DNA from: Flavobacterium sp. YO12
GTDB lineage: Bacteria > Bacteroidota > Bacteroidia > Flavobacteriales > Flavobacteriaceae
Length of the DNA: 64,000 nt
NCBI RefSeq assembly: GCF_004119495.1
Contig: NZ_NRQU01000003.1
Coordinates: 1-64,000 of the forward strand
Direction of reading: 5' to 3'
Shown: positions 53,531 to 62,396 of the stretch, piece by piece
Layout of the letters: every line of letters begins with the position of its first letter
Numbering within the stretch: position 1 is the first letter of the stretch
The notes under the pieces: model-generated
The model's database searches: none
What the model saw: the letters and a program-made list of their open reading frames with translations, nothing else
Told to the model about the DNA's origin: nothing
Position numbers and translations under genes: made by a program

Positions 53531-53929
53531 TTAAATAATTCCCTTCTCAATCATCTCCAGCATTACTGGTGAAGCATTTTTAAATGTCGGCTGTTGTTCG
53601 ATAATACTTCCAGCATTCTTTTTGTTTACTTTAAAAGTAACGTCATTGTCTGTTGTAAATAATAAAGCGGTTAAAAACGGATTTTTAATATAGGTGCCTA
53701 ACACTAATAAGGCTTCGTCTAAAGTATGAATACTTTCAACTTCTTCTGTTTTATAACGTGTGGTTAATGAAATCGAAAAAGTATTATCTTCATTTAAAAC
53801 CAAACGAAAGTAGATGTTTTTAATCTCTGTATCTCCCATTGTTTTGGCCAAAGTAAGTTTCGCAAAAGTTCCATTTTGAATACTTTCTCTAACACGTTCG
53901 CAAAAAAGAGCAAATATTGGTTCGTACAT
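53531..53929 (-). CDS. Conserved hypothetical protein
   Basis: A 132-residue cytoplasmic protein starting MYEPIFALFCERVRESI, with IYFRLVLNEDNTFSISLTTRYKT and FLTALLFTTDNDVTFKVNKK strands. From memory it resembles the N-terminal region of a longer Bacteroidota protein that continues into a SAM-dependent methyltransferase; here the reading frame stops before any such domain, so it may be a truncated or stand-alone form. No function assigned. Confidence 0.62.
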   Translation of the reverse strand: MYEPIFALFCERVRESIQNGTFAKLTLAKTMGDTEIKNIYFRLVLNEDNTFSISLTTRYKTEEVESIHTLDEALLVLGTYIKNPFLTALLFTTDNDVTFKVNKKNAGSIIEQQPTFKNASPVMLEMIEKGII

Positions 53930-53936
53930 TTTTTTT

Positions 53937-54053
53937 AAGGTTCTAAGGTTGTAAGAGACTAAGGTTCTAAGTTTTTAAAACCTTTGTCTGTTATTATTTA
54001 ACCGCAAAGTTCGCAATTTTGATAACTATCTGGATTATGAGCTTTGCGGTTAA
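53937..54053. repeat. CTAAGG words and a 12-bp inverted repeat
   Basis: AAGGTTCTAAGGTT words (53938-53972) followed by perfect 12-bp arms TTAACCGCAAAG / CTTTGCGGTTAA (53998-54009, 54042-54053). The hairpin lies just past the crotonase stop, but no U tract follows on the minus strand. Confidence 0.6.
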
Positions 54054-54059
54054 GAAAAA

Positions 54060-54842
54060 TTATTTTCCTGTAAATTCGGCTTTACGCTTTTCTAAAAACG
54101 CTGTTGTACCTTCTTTAAAATCTTGGGTTCCAAAACATTTTCCAAACGATTTTATTTCAGTATCAAACCCATTCTTTCCATCGGTAAAGTTTGCATTGAT
54201 TGCTTTAATCGCTTTACTTATTGCAAATGGAGCATTTTTAATTATTTTTTGCGCGATACCGTTTGTAAACGATAAAAGTTCTTCTTGAGACACAACATGA
54301 TTTACCAAACCGTATTGTTTTGCTTCTTCAGCAGAAATCATTGCTGCGGTCATAATCATTTCCATTGCGCGTCCTTTTCCAACTAATTGAGGCAAACGCT
54401 GTGTTCCGCCATAACCTGGAATTAATCCTAAAGTAACCTCTGGCAATCCCATTTTAGCATTATCTGATGCTACTCTAAAATGACATGCCATTGCTAATTC
54501 TAATCCGCCTCCTAATGCAAAACCATTTACAGCTGCAATAACCGGTTTTTTAAGGTTTTCGATAAAATCAAATAGTGATTCCTGACCTTCAGCTGCTAAT
54601 TGTGCACCTTCTATAATAGTGTAGTTTGCAAATTCTGAAATATCGGCTCCAGCCACAAACGCTTTTTCTCCGCTTCCTGTTAAAATAATAACACGAACAT
54701 CGTCGTTTTTTCCCAATAATTTAATCGCTTTACTAAGATCACTAATTGTTGCTTTGTTTAAAGCATTCAGTTTTGCAGGTCTGTTAATCGTAACAGTCGC
54801 GATTTTTTCCTCAATCGAAATTAAAAGATTTTCGTAGTTCAT
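54060..54842 (-). CDS. Enoyl-CoA hydratase/isomerase family protein
   Basis: A 260-residue crotonase with the oxyanion-hole pattern (AFVAGADISEF) and the second block KPVIAAVNGFALGGGLELAMACHFRVAS, plus ALGLIPGYGGTQRLP with the catalytic Glu region (GLPEVTLGLIPGYGGTQRL). It likely hydrates enoyl-CoA in fatty acid or amino acid breakdown. It starts 10 bases after the histidine kinase gene on the same strand. Confidence 0.93.
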   Translation of the reverse strand: MNYENLLISIEEKIATVTINRPAKLNALNKATISDLSKAIKLLGKNDDVRVIILTGSGEKAFVAGADISEFANYTIIEGAQLAAEGQESLFDFIENLKKPVIAAVNGFALGGGLELAMACHFRVASDNAKMGLPEVTLGLIPGYGGTQRLPQLVGKGRAMEMIMTAAMISAEEAKQYGLVNHVVSQEELLSFTNGIAQKIIKNAPFAISKAIKAINANFTDGKNGFDTEIKSFGKCFGTQDFKEGTTAFLEKRKAEFTGK

Positions 54843-54852
54843 GACCTTGAAT

Positions 54853-56322
54853 TTATGAGTTTGTTATTGGTAAAGAAACTCTAAAAGTGGTTCCCTTCCC
54901 GTATGTTGATTCAAAGGTAATTGTTCCTTTGTAATTTTCGATAATGTTTTTTATAATTCCTAATCCAAGACCCATTCCGCTGGTTTTAGTGGTGAATTTT
55001 GGCTCAAATATTCGGCTTATATCTTGTTTTTGAATTCCAATTCCGTTGTCCTTTACGGCGATTTCAACATTATTGTTTCGTCTTTTCACCTTGACAACAA
55101 TCGATTTATGAATCTGACTTTCTGGAATTGCTTGTGTTGCATTTTTAACCAAATTGGTAATTACACGTATTAATTGCGTACGATCCATCTTTGAAATGAT
55201 CTCTTCCTCATCACTTTCAAAAGAAATATAATCTTCATTAAAAATATCCAATGCCAATTCTACAACCTCAACTACATTTAATGTCTCATTTTGCTGTGCC
55301 GGCATCGAGGCGAAATTCGAGAATGCCGAAGCAACGGCTGTCATGGTATCGATTTGCTGAATTAAAGTTTCGGAATAATCGTTCATCTTCTGCTTTACAT
55401 CAGGATCGTTTGGATCGAATTTTCGTTGAAAACTCTGAACAGTTAAACGCATTGGGGTAAGCGGATTTTTTATTTCATGCGCCACTTGTTTCGCCATTTC
55501 GCGCCAAGCTTCTTCACGCTCGCTTTGAGCCAATTTTATGGCACTGGTTTCAAGTTTATCCACCATTCCATTGTATGCCTTGATCAAGAAGTTTACCTCC
55601 TTACTGGTGGCTTCTATTACGATTTTCTCGTTTTTCTGATCTAAATTGGTTTCTTCTAATTTATCAGAAATTGTTTTTAATGATTTTGTAATATAAGTCG
55701 AAAGAAAATACGCCAACGCAAAAGCAACAAGCAACATAAAAGAATATACTTGACTTAAACGGATTAAAAACGTATTCAGCTCATTATCATAATAACCGTC
55801 GTCTTCTAAATAGGGAAGATTTAAAATCCCTAGAGGTTTGAATTTTTCGTCTTTAATTAAACTGTACGACGATCTATTTTTAACGCCGTCGATGGTTTTA
55901 ATATCCACAAAACGTTTTTCGATTGATGAACGAACTAATTTCAGAATATATTCAGGAATTGGCGGTGATATTTTATCGACTGCAAAGGATTCTTTTGAAG
56001 ATTTTAGCAGCTTTCCGTCGAGGCTGTAAATATTGATTTCAATTTTATGAATCTGAGCAAGTTCATGAATTTTATCTTTGAAAATTAAATCTAGATTTTG
56101 GGTTTTCAAAGGATAAGTGGTTGTAGAAAGCACATAATTAATATGCTCTTTTACGGCATTTTCTTTACGTTCGAGCCGCTCTTGATGGTATTCTTTTGCT
56201 TCGGTTTTGAATTGGATAATCGAAATCGAAGCCAATAAAAAAGATGCTACAACAATCAATACAATCATCGACAGGAAAATCCTGGTACGAAGTGAAAGCA
56301 TTGACATTTTGAAGTTGAGCAT
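54853..56322 (-). CDS. Membrane sensor histidine kinase (NtrY-like)
   Basis: A 489-residue kinase with two transmembrane segments (about residues 12-32 and 190-210), a periplasmic sensor of about 155 residues, HAMP-like linker, DHp domain with the H-box EIKNPLTPMRLTVQSFQRKF, and an HATPase with N-box VTNLVKNATQAIP, G1 VKDNGIG and G2 GMGLGLG. The response regulator is not adjacent. Its gene overlaps no neighbour. Confidence 0.9.
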   Translation of the reverse strand: MLNFKMSMLSLRTRIFLSMIVLIVVASFLLASISIIQFKTEAKEYHQERLERKENAVKEHINYVLSTTTYPLKTQNLDLIFKDKIHELAQIHKIEINIYSLDGKLLKSSKESFAVDKISPPIPEYILKLVRSSIEKRFVDIKTIDGVKNRSSYSLIKDEKFKPLGILNLPYLEDDGYYDNELNTFLIRLSQVYSFMLLVAFALAYFLSTYITKSLKTISDKLEETNLDQKNEKIVIEATSKEVNFLIKAYNGMVDKLETSAIKLAQSEREEAWREMAKQVAHEIKNPLTPMRLTVQSFQRKFDPNDPDVKQKMNDYSETLIQQIDTMTAVASAFSNFASMPAQQNETLNVVEVVELALDIFNEDYISFESDEEEIISKMDRTQLIRVITNLVKNATQAIPESQIHKSIVVKVKRRNNNVEIAVKDNGIGIQKQDISRIFEPKFTTKTSGMGLGLGIIKNIIENYKGTITFESTYGKGTTFRVSLPITNS

Positions 56323-56329
56323 GATTTTA

Positions 56330-56458
56330 GTATTCAGTGTTCAGATTGTTAGTGTTCAGTTATTTTGCAAACGTGTAAATTCGTTTTAAAGTTATAATAT
56401 ATAAAAATTTAAAAGACAATGATTGTAAACTGATCACTAAAAAACTGACCACTGCCAA
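56330..56458. repeat. GTGTTCAG/ACTGAxCACT repeat pair
   Basis: CAGTGTTCAG and TTAGTGTTCAG at 56334-56360 and the inverse words AAACTGATCACT and AACTGACCACT at 56427-56452, between hemJ and the sensor kinase. Confidence 0.55.
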
Positions 56459-57007
56459 CTATTTCCTTTCTCTAATTCTTTTATAAAACCTAAATCCAAG
56501 CATAATTAAAACTGAGAATAAAATAATTCCTATTACTCCAAAAATCCAGTTGATGGCACTTTTTAAAACTACTAAAAAAACAACCGCAAATAGTATAATT
56601 GTTGCGCCTTCATTCCATAAACGCATAAAATTATTGGAATATTTTACTTCGTCATTTTGCAGCTGTTTAAAAATCTGATGGCATTTTCCATGATATAAAT
56701 ATAACAGAAAAACGAAGCATAATTTTACGTGCATCCACGGCATTTTGATCCAAACGCTTCCGGCATCTGTAAAAAACAGCATCCAAAAAGCAAAAATACT
56801 CGCCAAAACTGCCGAGGGCCACGTAATAATGTACCACAAACGGTAAGCCATTATTTTGTATTGTGCCTGCAGAATTTCTTTTTCTGGAGATGGTTTTTCA
56901 TTGGCTTCAATTTGGTAAACAAACAAACGCACAATATAAAACAAACCAGCAAACCAAGTGATTACAAATATAAGATGCAATGATTTTAGATAATTGTAAT
57001 ATTCCAT
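56459..57007 (-). CDS. hemJ: HemJ-type protoporphyrinogen oxidase
   Basis: A 182-residue membrane protein of the HemJ/CopD type with four to five transmembrane segments: LKSLHLIFVITWFAGLFYIVRLFVYQ, then the cytoplasmic-type MPWMHVKLCF segment, and others. HemJ oxidises protoporphyrinogen IX to protoporphyrin IX, the step before ferrochelatase. The conserved His and Lys of HemJ lie in LHLIF and MHVKL. Its position 31 bases after hemH strongly supports the assignment. Confidence 0.82.
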   Translation of the reverse strand: MEYYNYLKSLHLIFVITWFAGLFYIVRLFVYQIEANEKPSPEKEILQAQYKIMAYRLWYIITWPSAVLASIFAFWMLFFTDAGSVWIKMPWMHVKLCFVFLLYLYHGKCHQIFKQLQNDEVKYSNNFMRLWNEGATIILFAVVFLVVLKSAINWIFGVIGIILFSVLIMLGFRFYKRIRERK

Positions 57008-57038
57008 AAAGTCTTTTCTTTACTCTTGCTTCTATTCT

Positions 57039-58052
57039 CTATTTAGCCCAATCGTTTATCCAATTCCCAACAGTCTCACACCATTCGTCATCATCATTCA
57101 AGCAAGGAATTGCCAAAAACTCTTCTCCTCCGTTTGCTTCAAAATCTTCTTTGGCGCGCATTGCGATTTCTTCCAAAGTTTCTAAACAATCCGAAACGAA
57201 AGCTGGTGTTACAACTGCCAATTTCTTGATTCCTTTTGCCGGCATGTTATCAATTTCAACATCCGTGTAAGGTTCTAACCATTTGTCTCCAGCTAAACGC
57301 GATTGAAATGTCAAACTATATTTATCCTCAGGAAGTCCTAATAGCTTAATAACTTGTCTTGTCGTTTCATAACATTGGTGACGGTAACAAAAATCGTGTG
57401 CAGGAGATGGCGTATTACAACAAGAACCATCAATTTTACAATGTGATTTGGTTACATCTGTTTTGCGAATGTGACGCTCTGGGATTCCGTGGTATGAGAA
57501 CAATAGATGATCATAATCAAACCCAACTAAATGCTTCTGAATCGAATCAGCCAAATTCTTGATATAATCTGGTTTGTTGTAAAATGCCGGAACATCAGTA
57601 AATGTTATATGTGGAAATTTCTTCTTGCGAATTTCTTCCGCTTTAACCAAAATTGTCAAAGTTGAAGCCATTGCATATTGAGGATAAAGCGGAAAAAGTA
57701 AAACTTCTGTAACACCTTTATCACTCAATTCCTGAAGACCTTTTTCGATTGTCATGCTTCCGTAACGCATTGCTAAAGAAACCGGAACATTTACCAAAGG
57801 CTGTACTTTTTTCTGCATTCTTTCAGAAAGAACGACTAAAGGAGAACCTTCTTCCCACCAAATTTTTGCATAAGCATGTGCTGATTCTTCTGGTCTTTTT
57901 CTTAAAATAATACCGCGAACTAATAATGCTCTCAACAAATACGGAACGTCAATCACGTATTTATCCATTAAAAATTCATCTAAATAAGGTTTTACATCTT
58001 TTGTTGTTGGACTGTCTGGAGACCCTAGATTTACTAATAATACGCCTTTCAT
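57039..58052 (-). CDS. hemH: Ferrochelatase
   Basis: A 337-residue ferrochelatase that inserts Fe(II) into protoporphyrin. The start MKGVLLVNLGSPDSPTTKDVKPYLDEFL, the FSYHGIPERHI motif with the metal-inserting His, and VVTPAFVSDCLETLEE are canonical. Four cysteines near CKIDGSCCNTPSPAHDFC suggest a 2Fe-2S site as in some bacterial ferrochelatases. It is paired with hemJ on the minus strand, across from hemA. Confidence 0.95.
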   Translation of the reverse strand: MKGVLLVNLGSPDSPTTKDVKPYLDEFLMDKYVIDVPYLLRALLVRGIILRKRPEESAHAYAKIWWEEGSPLVVLSERMQKKVQPLVNVPVSLAMRYGSMTIEKGLQELSDKGVTEVLLFPLYPQYAMASTLTILVKAEEIRKKKFPHITFTDVPAFYNKPDYIKNLADSIQKHLVGFDYDHLLFSYHGIPERHIRKTDVTKSHCKIDGSCCNTPSPAHDFCYRHQCYETTRQVIKLLGLPEDKYSLTFQSRLAGDKWLEPYTDVEIDNMPAKGIKKLAVVTPAFVSDCLETLEEIAMRAKEDFEANGGEEFLAIPCLNDDDEWCETVGNWINDWAK

Positions 58053-58059
58053 TATTTTT

Positions 58060-58123
58060 TACTTTAGGCTTTAAGCATTAGGCTTTAAGCTTTTTATTTG
58101 TTTTTAAAATTTCGTCAAAAGTA
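58060..58123 (-). promoter_or_regulatory. hemH promoter region with AAGCCTAAAG repeat
   Basis: Minus-strand TACTTTTG at 58116-58123 matches the -7 consensus. The leader between it and the ATG is formed by CTTTAGGCTTTAAGC and TTAGGCTTTAAGC words (58070-58092), the same family as 62312-62388. Confidence 0.48.
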
Positions 58124-58205
58124 GAACTTGCTGCTTTTTAGAAATATGATATTTATTACTTTTTAATTATTGTGGAATACCCAAAATCAATATTGCAGCA
58201 ATTTT

Positions 58206-58240
58206 TCACGCAGATTTCGCAGATCTTGCAGATTTTTAAT
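58206..58240. repeat. CACGCAGATTT-word repeat
   Basis: TTCACGCAGATTTCGCAGAT then CTTGCAGATTTTTA, same family as the 3781-3910 copies, in the gap between hemH and the AraC-type gene. Confidence 0.6.
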
Positions 58241-58263
58241 TTGTGAAATTAGCGGCAAAAAAT

Positions 58264-59136
58264 CTAAACATTCGCATTAATTGACATTAAATACTTTTTT
58301 GGAGTTGTCGCAAATTTTTTCTTGAACGCCGCTATAAAATGACTTCCAGTGCTGTATCCAATTTTAAGCCCAACTTCGTTTACGTTATAAGATCCGCTGT
58401 CAAGAAGCTTTCGAGCGAAATCCATTTTATAATCAAATAGAAAGCCATAAACGGTGTCACCGTAAATTTGTTTGAAACCCATTTTGAGCTTCTTCAAATT
58501 CAAACCAATTTCATCTGCTAATTCTTGTAATCCCGGCGGTTCAGCCATATTAGCAATGATAATTTCTTTGGCTCTGCGAATTTTAAGCACGTTATCTTCA
58601 TCTATCAAAAACGGACATTGTTCTGCGTTTGGGTCTTCTGTTCGATTGAAATATAAACTCAATAATTCGTATCCTTTTCCTTTATAATAAAGGTTTTTTA
58701 TAGATGGATGAAGATTATAATGAAACAACTGACTTAAAACAATTGCCATTGACGGACTGATATTTCCTTCGTTATAATACTTTTTATCCTTATTATCAGG
58801 ACTTAAAAAAGTAATGTAATCAGCTTCGGCAGAAAATAATGCGTGAAATTTTTTAATAGAGACAATTACAGAAATCACCCAAGAGTTTGGAGCTAATTCT
58901 AAATTCAGCGGTAATTCTTTTTGCGGATTGTACAAAAGCAGCGATTTTTCTTCTTTCAATTCTAAAGCATAATTACCTTGATTGAACAAAAATTTGGCGT
59001 TGCCTTTTATTCCGAAGTGAAACTGTATCAGCCCACTACCTACTTCATGCTGCCCAAAAAAGGGTTCTGAACTATCGTTTTGAAAACGGATCAGCGTAAA
59101 GTCGTCTTCAATTTTTATAATTTCTTGAGAACTCAT
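58264..59136 (-). CDS. AraC-family transcriptional regulator
   Basis: A 290-residue regulator with an N-terminal cupin-like sensing region and a C-terminal AraC double helix-turn-helix: LQELADEIGLNLKKLKMGFKQIYG then NVNEVGLKIGYSTGSHFIAAFKKKFATTPKKYL. It lies between hemH and hemA in a divergent arrangement, so it probably controls heme genes. The intergenic region with hemA contains repeated ACGACT/AGTCGT and AAAGTACT motifs. Confidence 0.9.
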   Translation of the reverse strand: MSSQEIIKIEDDFTLIRFQNDSSEPFFGQHEVGSGLIQFHFGIKGNAKFLFNQGNYALELKEEKSLLLYNPQKELPLNLELAPNSWVISVIVSIKKFHALFSAEADYITFLSPDNKDKKYYNEGNISPSMAIVLSQLFHYNLHPSIKNLYYKGKGYELLSLYFNRTEDPNAEQCPFLIDEDNVLKIRRAKEIIIANMAEPPGLQELADEIGLNLKKLKMGFKQIYGDTVYGFLFDYKMDFARKLLDSGSYNVNEVGLKIGYSTGSHFIAAFKKKFATTPKKYLMSINANV

Positions 59137-59187
59137 AGCGATGTTTTTTAGAAAAGAAAATCAAAGCAAATCCAGAATGTTATTTAG

Positions 59188-59300
59188 AACGACTCTAAAC
59201 AAATCATTTCAAACGACTTGATTTTGCTACAAAAGTACTTCTTTTTGCATAAAAACAGTCGTTTACAATCAAAAAAACACATAGCGATACAAAAAGTACT
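59188..59300. promoter_or_regulatory. Candidate operators between the AraC gene and hemA
   Basis: AACGACT at 59188-59194, AAACGACT at 59211-59218 and the inverse AGTCGTTT at 59257-59264; TACAAAAGTACTT at 59228-59240 and TACAAAAAGTACTT at 59288-59301. These are direct and inverted repeats upstream of the hemA -7 box. Confidence 0.5.
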
Positions 59301-59331
59301 TTAAGCGTTACTTTTATAAACACTATAGTAA

Positions 59332-59339
59332 TAATTTTG
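59332..59339 (+). promoter_or_regulatory. hemA -7 element
   Basis: TAATTTTG, perfect TAnnTTTG, 24 bases before the ATG at 59364. It shows that an upstream TTG at 59337 lies inside the promoter and is not a start. Confidence 0.6.
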
Positions 59340-59363
59340 TTGCACTTTTATGAAAGTGAATTT

Positions 59364-60614
59364 ATGGAAAACAATAACGTACCGAAACACCTTTATTTTT
59401 ACTCAGTTGGTCTGAGTTATAAAAAAGCTGATGCTGAGGTCAGAGGTCAATTTAGTTTGGATGCTGTTGCAAAAACTCGTTTGCTGGAACAAGCTAAAAA
59501 TGATGGAATAGAAAGTTTAATTGTTACTTCAACCTGCAACAGAACCGAAATCTATGGTTTTGCAGAACATCCTTTTCAATTAATCAAACTTATTTGCGAC
59601 AACAGCAACGGTTCTGTTGATGCTTTTCAAAAAGTTGGTTTTGTTTACAAAAACCAAGAAGCAATTAATCATATGTTTCGCGTAGGAACCGGTTTAGATA
59701 GTCAGATTCTAGGCGATTTTGAAATTATATCTCAAATTAAAACCAGTTTTGCCCATTCAAAATCAATGGGATTAGCCAATGCTTTTTTAGAAAGATTGGT
59801 TAATGCAGTTATTCAGGCCAGTAAAAGAATCAAAAACGAAACAGAAATAAGTTCTGGTGCAACTTCGGTTTCTTTTGCTTCGGTACAATACATTCTTAAA
59901 AATGTAGAAGACATCAGCAATAAAAATATTTTGCTTTTTGGAACTGGAAAAATTGGTAGAAATACTTGCGAGAATTTAGTAAAACATACTAAAAACGAAC
60001 ACATTACTTTAATTAACCGAACTAAAGACAAAGCTGAAAAATTAGCTGGAAAACTTAATTTGATTGTTAAAGATTATTCTGAACTTCATTTAGAACTTCA
60101 AAAAGCAGATGTTGTGGTTGTTGCAACAGGCGCTCAAAACCCAACGGTTGATAAAGCAATTTTAAATCTTAAAAAACCGTTATTGATTCTGGATTTGTCT
60201 ATTCCGAAAAACGTGAATGAAAACGTAGAGGAATTAGACGGTGTAACCTTGATTCACATGGATTATTTGTCGCAATTGACAGATGAAACTTTAGAAAATA
60301 GAAAATTACACATTCCGGCTGCGGAAGCGATCATTGAAGAAATCAAAGAAGAATTTGTAATTTGGATGAAAGGCCGCAAATTTGCTCCAACAATTAACGC
60401 CTTAAAAGAGAAATTAAACGCAATAAAAGCTTCGGAATTAGATTTTCAAAGTAAAAAAATTGCTGATTTTAATGAAGAACAAGCTGAAATCATCAGTAAT
60501 AGAATCATCCAAAAAATCACTACTCATTTTGCCAATCATTTAAAAGACGACGATACCATGGTCGATGAAAGCATCGAATGGATCGAAAAAGTCTTCAAAA
60601 TAAAAGCATCTTAA
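59364..60614 (+). CDS. hemA: Glutamyl-tRNA reductase
   Basis: A 416-residue enzyme that reduces glutamyl-tRNA to glutamate-1-semialdehyde, the first committed step of heme synthesis by the C5 route. The catalytic Cys is C58 (STCNRTEIYG), the DSQILGDFEIISQIK block and the NADPH-binding FGTGKIGRNT follow, then a helical dimerisation domain. It heads the hemA-hemC-hemD-hemE run and is divergent from the AraC-type regulator. Confidence 0.95.
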   Translation: MENNNVPKHLYFYSVGLSYKKADAEVRGQFSLDAVAKTRLLEQAKNDGIESLIVTSTCNRTEIYGFAEHPFQLIKLICDNSNGSVDAFQKVGFVYKNQEAINHMFRVGTGLDSQILGDFEIISQIKTSFAHSKSMGLANAFLERLVNAVIQASKRIKNETEISSGATSVSFASVQYILKNVEDISNKNILLFGTGKIGRNTCENLVKHTKNEHITLINRTKDKAEKLAGKLNLIVKDYSELHLELQKADVVVVATGAQNPTVDKAILNLKKPLLILDLSIPKNVNENVEELDGVTLIHMDYLSQLTDETLENRKLHIPAAEAIIEEIKEEFVIWMKGRKFAPTINALKEKLNAIKASELDFQSKKIADFNEEQAEIISNRIIQKITTHFANHLKDDDTMVDESIEWIEKVFKIKAS

Positions 60615-60624
60615 ATAAAATTTA

Positions 60625-60705
60625 AACCATATAAGTTATATAAGTTCATTTAAAAACTGTGTTTTACCCAAACTGCTTAAATTTACTTATATAACTTATA
60701 TGGTT
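60625..60705. repeat. Long inverted repeat between hemA and hemC
   Basis: Perfect 21-bp arms (60625-60645, 60685-60705; arm core CATATAAGTTATATAAGT) with further inner pairing (ATTTAA/TTAAAT). It fills nearly all of the 104-base spacer. A fragment of the arm may recur near 16.28 kb. Confidence 0.85.
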
Positions 60706-60718
60706 CAAAAAATAAAAC

Positions 60719-61642
60719 ATGGCTGAAAAAACAATCAGAATTGGAACACGAGACAGCGAATTGGCTCTTTGGCAGGCACATACTGTCGAGAAAAAACTAA
60801 ATGATTTAGGTTATAAAACCTCAATTGTTGCTGTAAAATCTCAAGGTGATATTATTCTGGACAAACCTCTTTACGAATTAGGGATTACAGGAATTTTTAC
60901 AAAAACGCTGGATATTGCCATGATTAATGGTGATATAGATATTGCGGTTCATTCTATGAAAGATGTTCCAACGGCTTTACCAAAAGGAATTGTTCAGGCA
61001 GCTGTTCTCGAAAGAGCCAATGTTTTAGATATTTTAGTCCATAAAGGAAATCCTGATTTTGCTAATCCAAGTACAATTGCAACCGGCAGTTTACGTCGTC
61101 AGGCACAATGGTTCAATAAATATCCAAATCATACTGTAGTTGATTTACGCGGAAATGTAAATACGCGTATGCAAAAACTACAGGACAATGATTGGGATGG
61201 AGCTGTTTTTGCTGCTGCAGGTTTAGAACGAATTAACTTAAAACCTGAAAATTTCATCAATTTAGACTGGATGATTCCTGCGCCGGCACAAGGAGCAATG
61301 CTTGTTGTGGCAATGGAAAACGATAATTATACTTTAGATGCGCTATCGCAGCTAAATCATATCGAAACTGAAATTTGCACGTATATCGAACGTCAATTTT
61401 TGAGAACACTTGAAGGCGGATGTACGGCACCAATTGGAGCTTTGGTAAACTATAACGAAGACGAGGATACACTTCATTTTCAAGGTGTGTTGCTTTCTAT
61501 TGACGGAAAACAGAAATTAGAAATCAACAAAACGGTTGATATTTCAGAATGGAAAAAATTAGGTTTTCATTCCGCTCAGGAGATTTTAAACAATGGCGGA
61601 GTAGAATTAATGCAGAAGATTAAAGAATCCCTGAAAAAATAA
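60719..61642 (+). CDS. hemC: Hydroxymethylbilane synthase (porphobilinogen deaminase)
   Basis: A 307-residue enzyme that links four porphobilinogen units. RIGTRDSELALWQA begins the fold, HSMKDVPTALP is the catalytic Asp region, and C235 (EGGCTAPIGA) is the dipyrromethane cofactor attachment site. Its stop overlaps hemD's start (TAATG), so the two are coupled. Confidence 0.96.
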   Translation: MAEKTIRIGTRDSELALWQAHTVEKKLNDLGYKTSIVAVKSQGDIILDKPLYELGITGIFTKTLDIAMINGDIDIAVHSMKDVPTALPKGIVQAAVLERANVLDILVHKGNPDFANPSTIATGSLRRQAQWFNKYPNHTVVDLRGNVNTRMQKLQDNDWDGAVFAAAGLERINLKPENFINLDWMIPAPAQGAMLVVAMENDNYTLDALSQLNHIETEICTYIERQFLRTLEGGCTAPIGALVNYNEDEDTLHFQGVLLSIDGKQKLEINKTVDISEWKKLGFHSAQEILNNGGVELMQKIKESLKK

Positions 61643-62307
61643 TGGCAAAATCAATTCAGATATTATCCACAAAAATATTATCTCCTGTTCAAAAACAAGA
61701 GTTGACAAAAGCTGGCATAGAAGTAATCGAAGCTGATTTTATCAAAACCCAAAACAAACCTTTTGAACTTAAAAACCTCAACGAAAGTTTGATTTTTACC
61801 AGTCAAAATGCAGTTCGAAGTGTTTTATCGAATCCAAAATCAGAAGATCTTAAAAGTAAAAACGTGTATTGCGTTGGCTTAAAAACAAAGATCCTTTTAT
61901 CTGAAAACGGGTTCAATGTTGTAGCCTATACAGGTTATGCCGCTGATTTAGCAGAAATTATCACTCTAATTTACCGCAATGAAAGTTATACTTTCTTCAG
62001 TGGAAATCTTAGACGAGATACTTTACCAACGGCTTTAAAAGAAGCTGAAATAAAACTGAACGAAATTCAGGTTTACGAAACTTCATTACAGCCTCAAAAA
62101 ATAAAAACTGCCGTTGATGCAATTTTATTTTACAGTCCGTCTGGAGTTGAAAGTTATTTAAAAGAAAATACGATCAAGAAAGAAATCTGTTTTTGCATTG
62201 GAGAAACTACTGCAGAAGCTTTACATAAAATTACCAAAAACATCATTATTGCAGATCAGCCCACAGTTGAAGATGTAATTGAAGATGTAATTAACGAATA
62301 CAAGTAG
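61642..62307 (+). CDS. hemD: Uroporphyrinogen-III synthase
   Basis: A 221-residue HemD with the weakly conserved two-lobe fold: LIFTSQNAVRSVLSNP, the YCVGLKTKILL motif and AILFYSPSGVESYL are the expected signatures; the sequence is otherwise divergent, as is usual for HemD. Translationally coupled to hemC. It closes the linear tetrapyrrole to uroporphyrinogen III. Confidence 0.9.
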   Translation: MAKSIQILSTKILSPVQKQELTKAGIEVIEADFIKTQNKPFELKNLNESLIFTSQNAVRSVLSNPKSEDLKSKNVYCVGLKTKILLSENGFNVVAYTGYAADLAEIITLIYRNESYTFFSGNLRRDTLPTALKEAEIKLNEIQVYETSLQPQKIKTAVDAILFYSPSGVESYLKENTIKKEICFCIGETTAEALHKITKNIIIADQPTVEDVIEDVINEYK

Positions 62308-62311
62308 CAAT

Positions 62312-62388
62312 AGGCTTTAGGCTGTAAGCCGTAAGCTAAAAAATAAAAATAAATATCGCTTAAAGCCTAAAGCTTAAAGCCTAAAGCA
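62312..62388. repeat. AAGCCTAAAGC repeat pair between hemD and hemE
   Basis: GGCTTTAGGCTGTAAGCC words at 62313-62330 and the inverse TTAAAGCCTAAAGC, repeated, at 62359-62388. The matching family copy is upstream of hemH (58070-58092). Confidence 0.72.
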
Positions 62389-62396
62389 AGAAAAAA

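Noticed and set aside
53998-54053. 12-bp hairpin as a terminator for the crotonase gene
   Set aside because: No U tract follows on the minus strand; it looks like another repeat.
59337-59363. TTG start for hemA
   Set aside because: It lies inside the TAATTTTG -7 box; ATG at 59364 begins the conserved protein.
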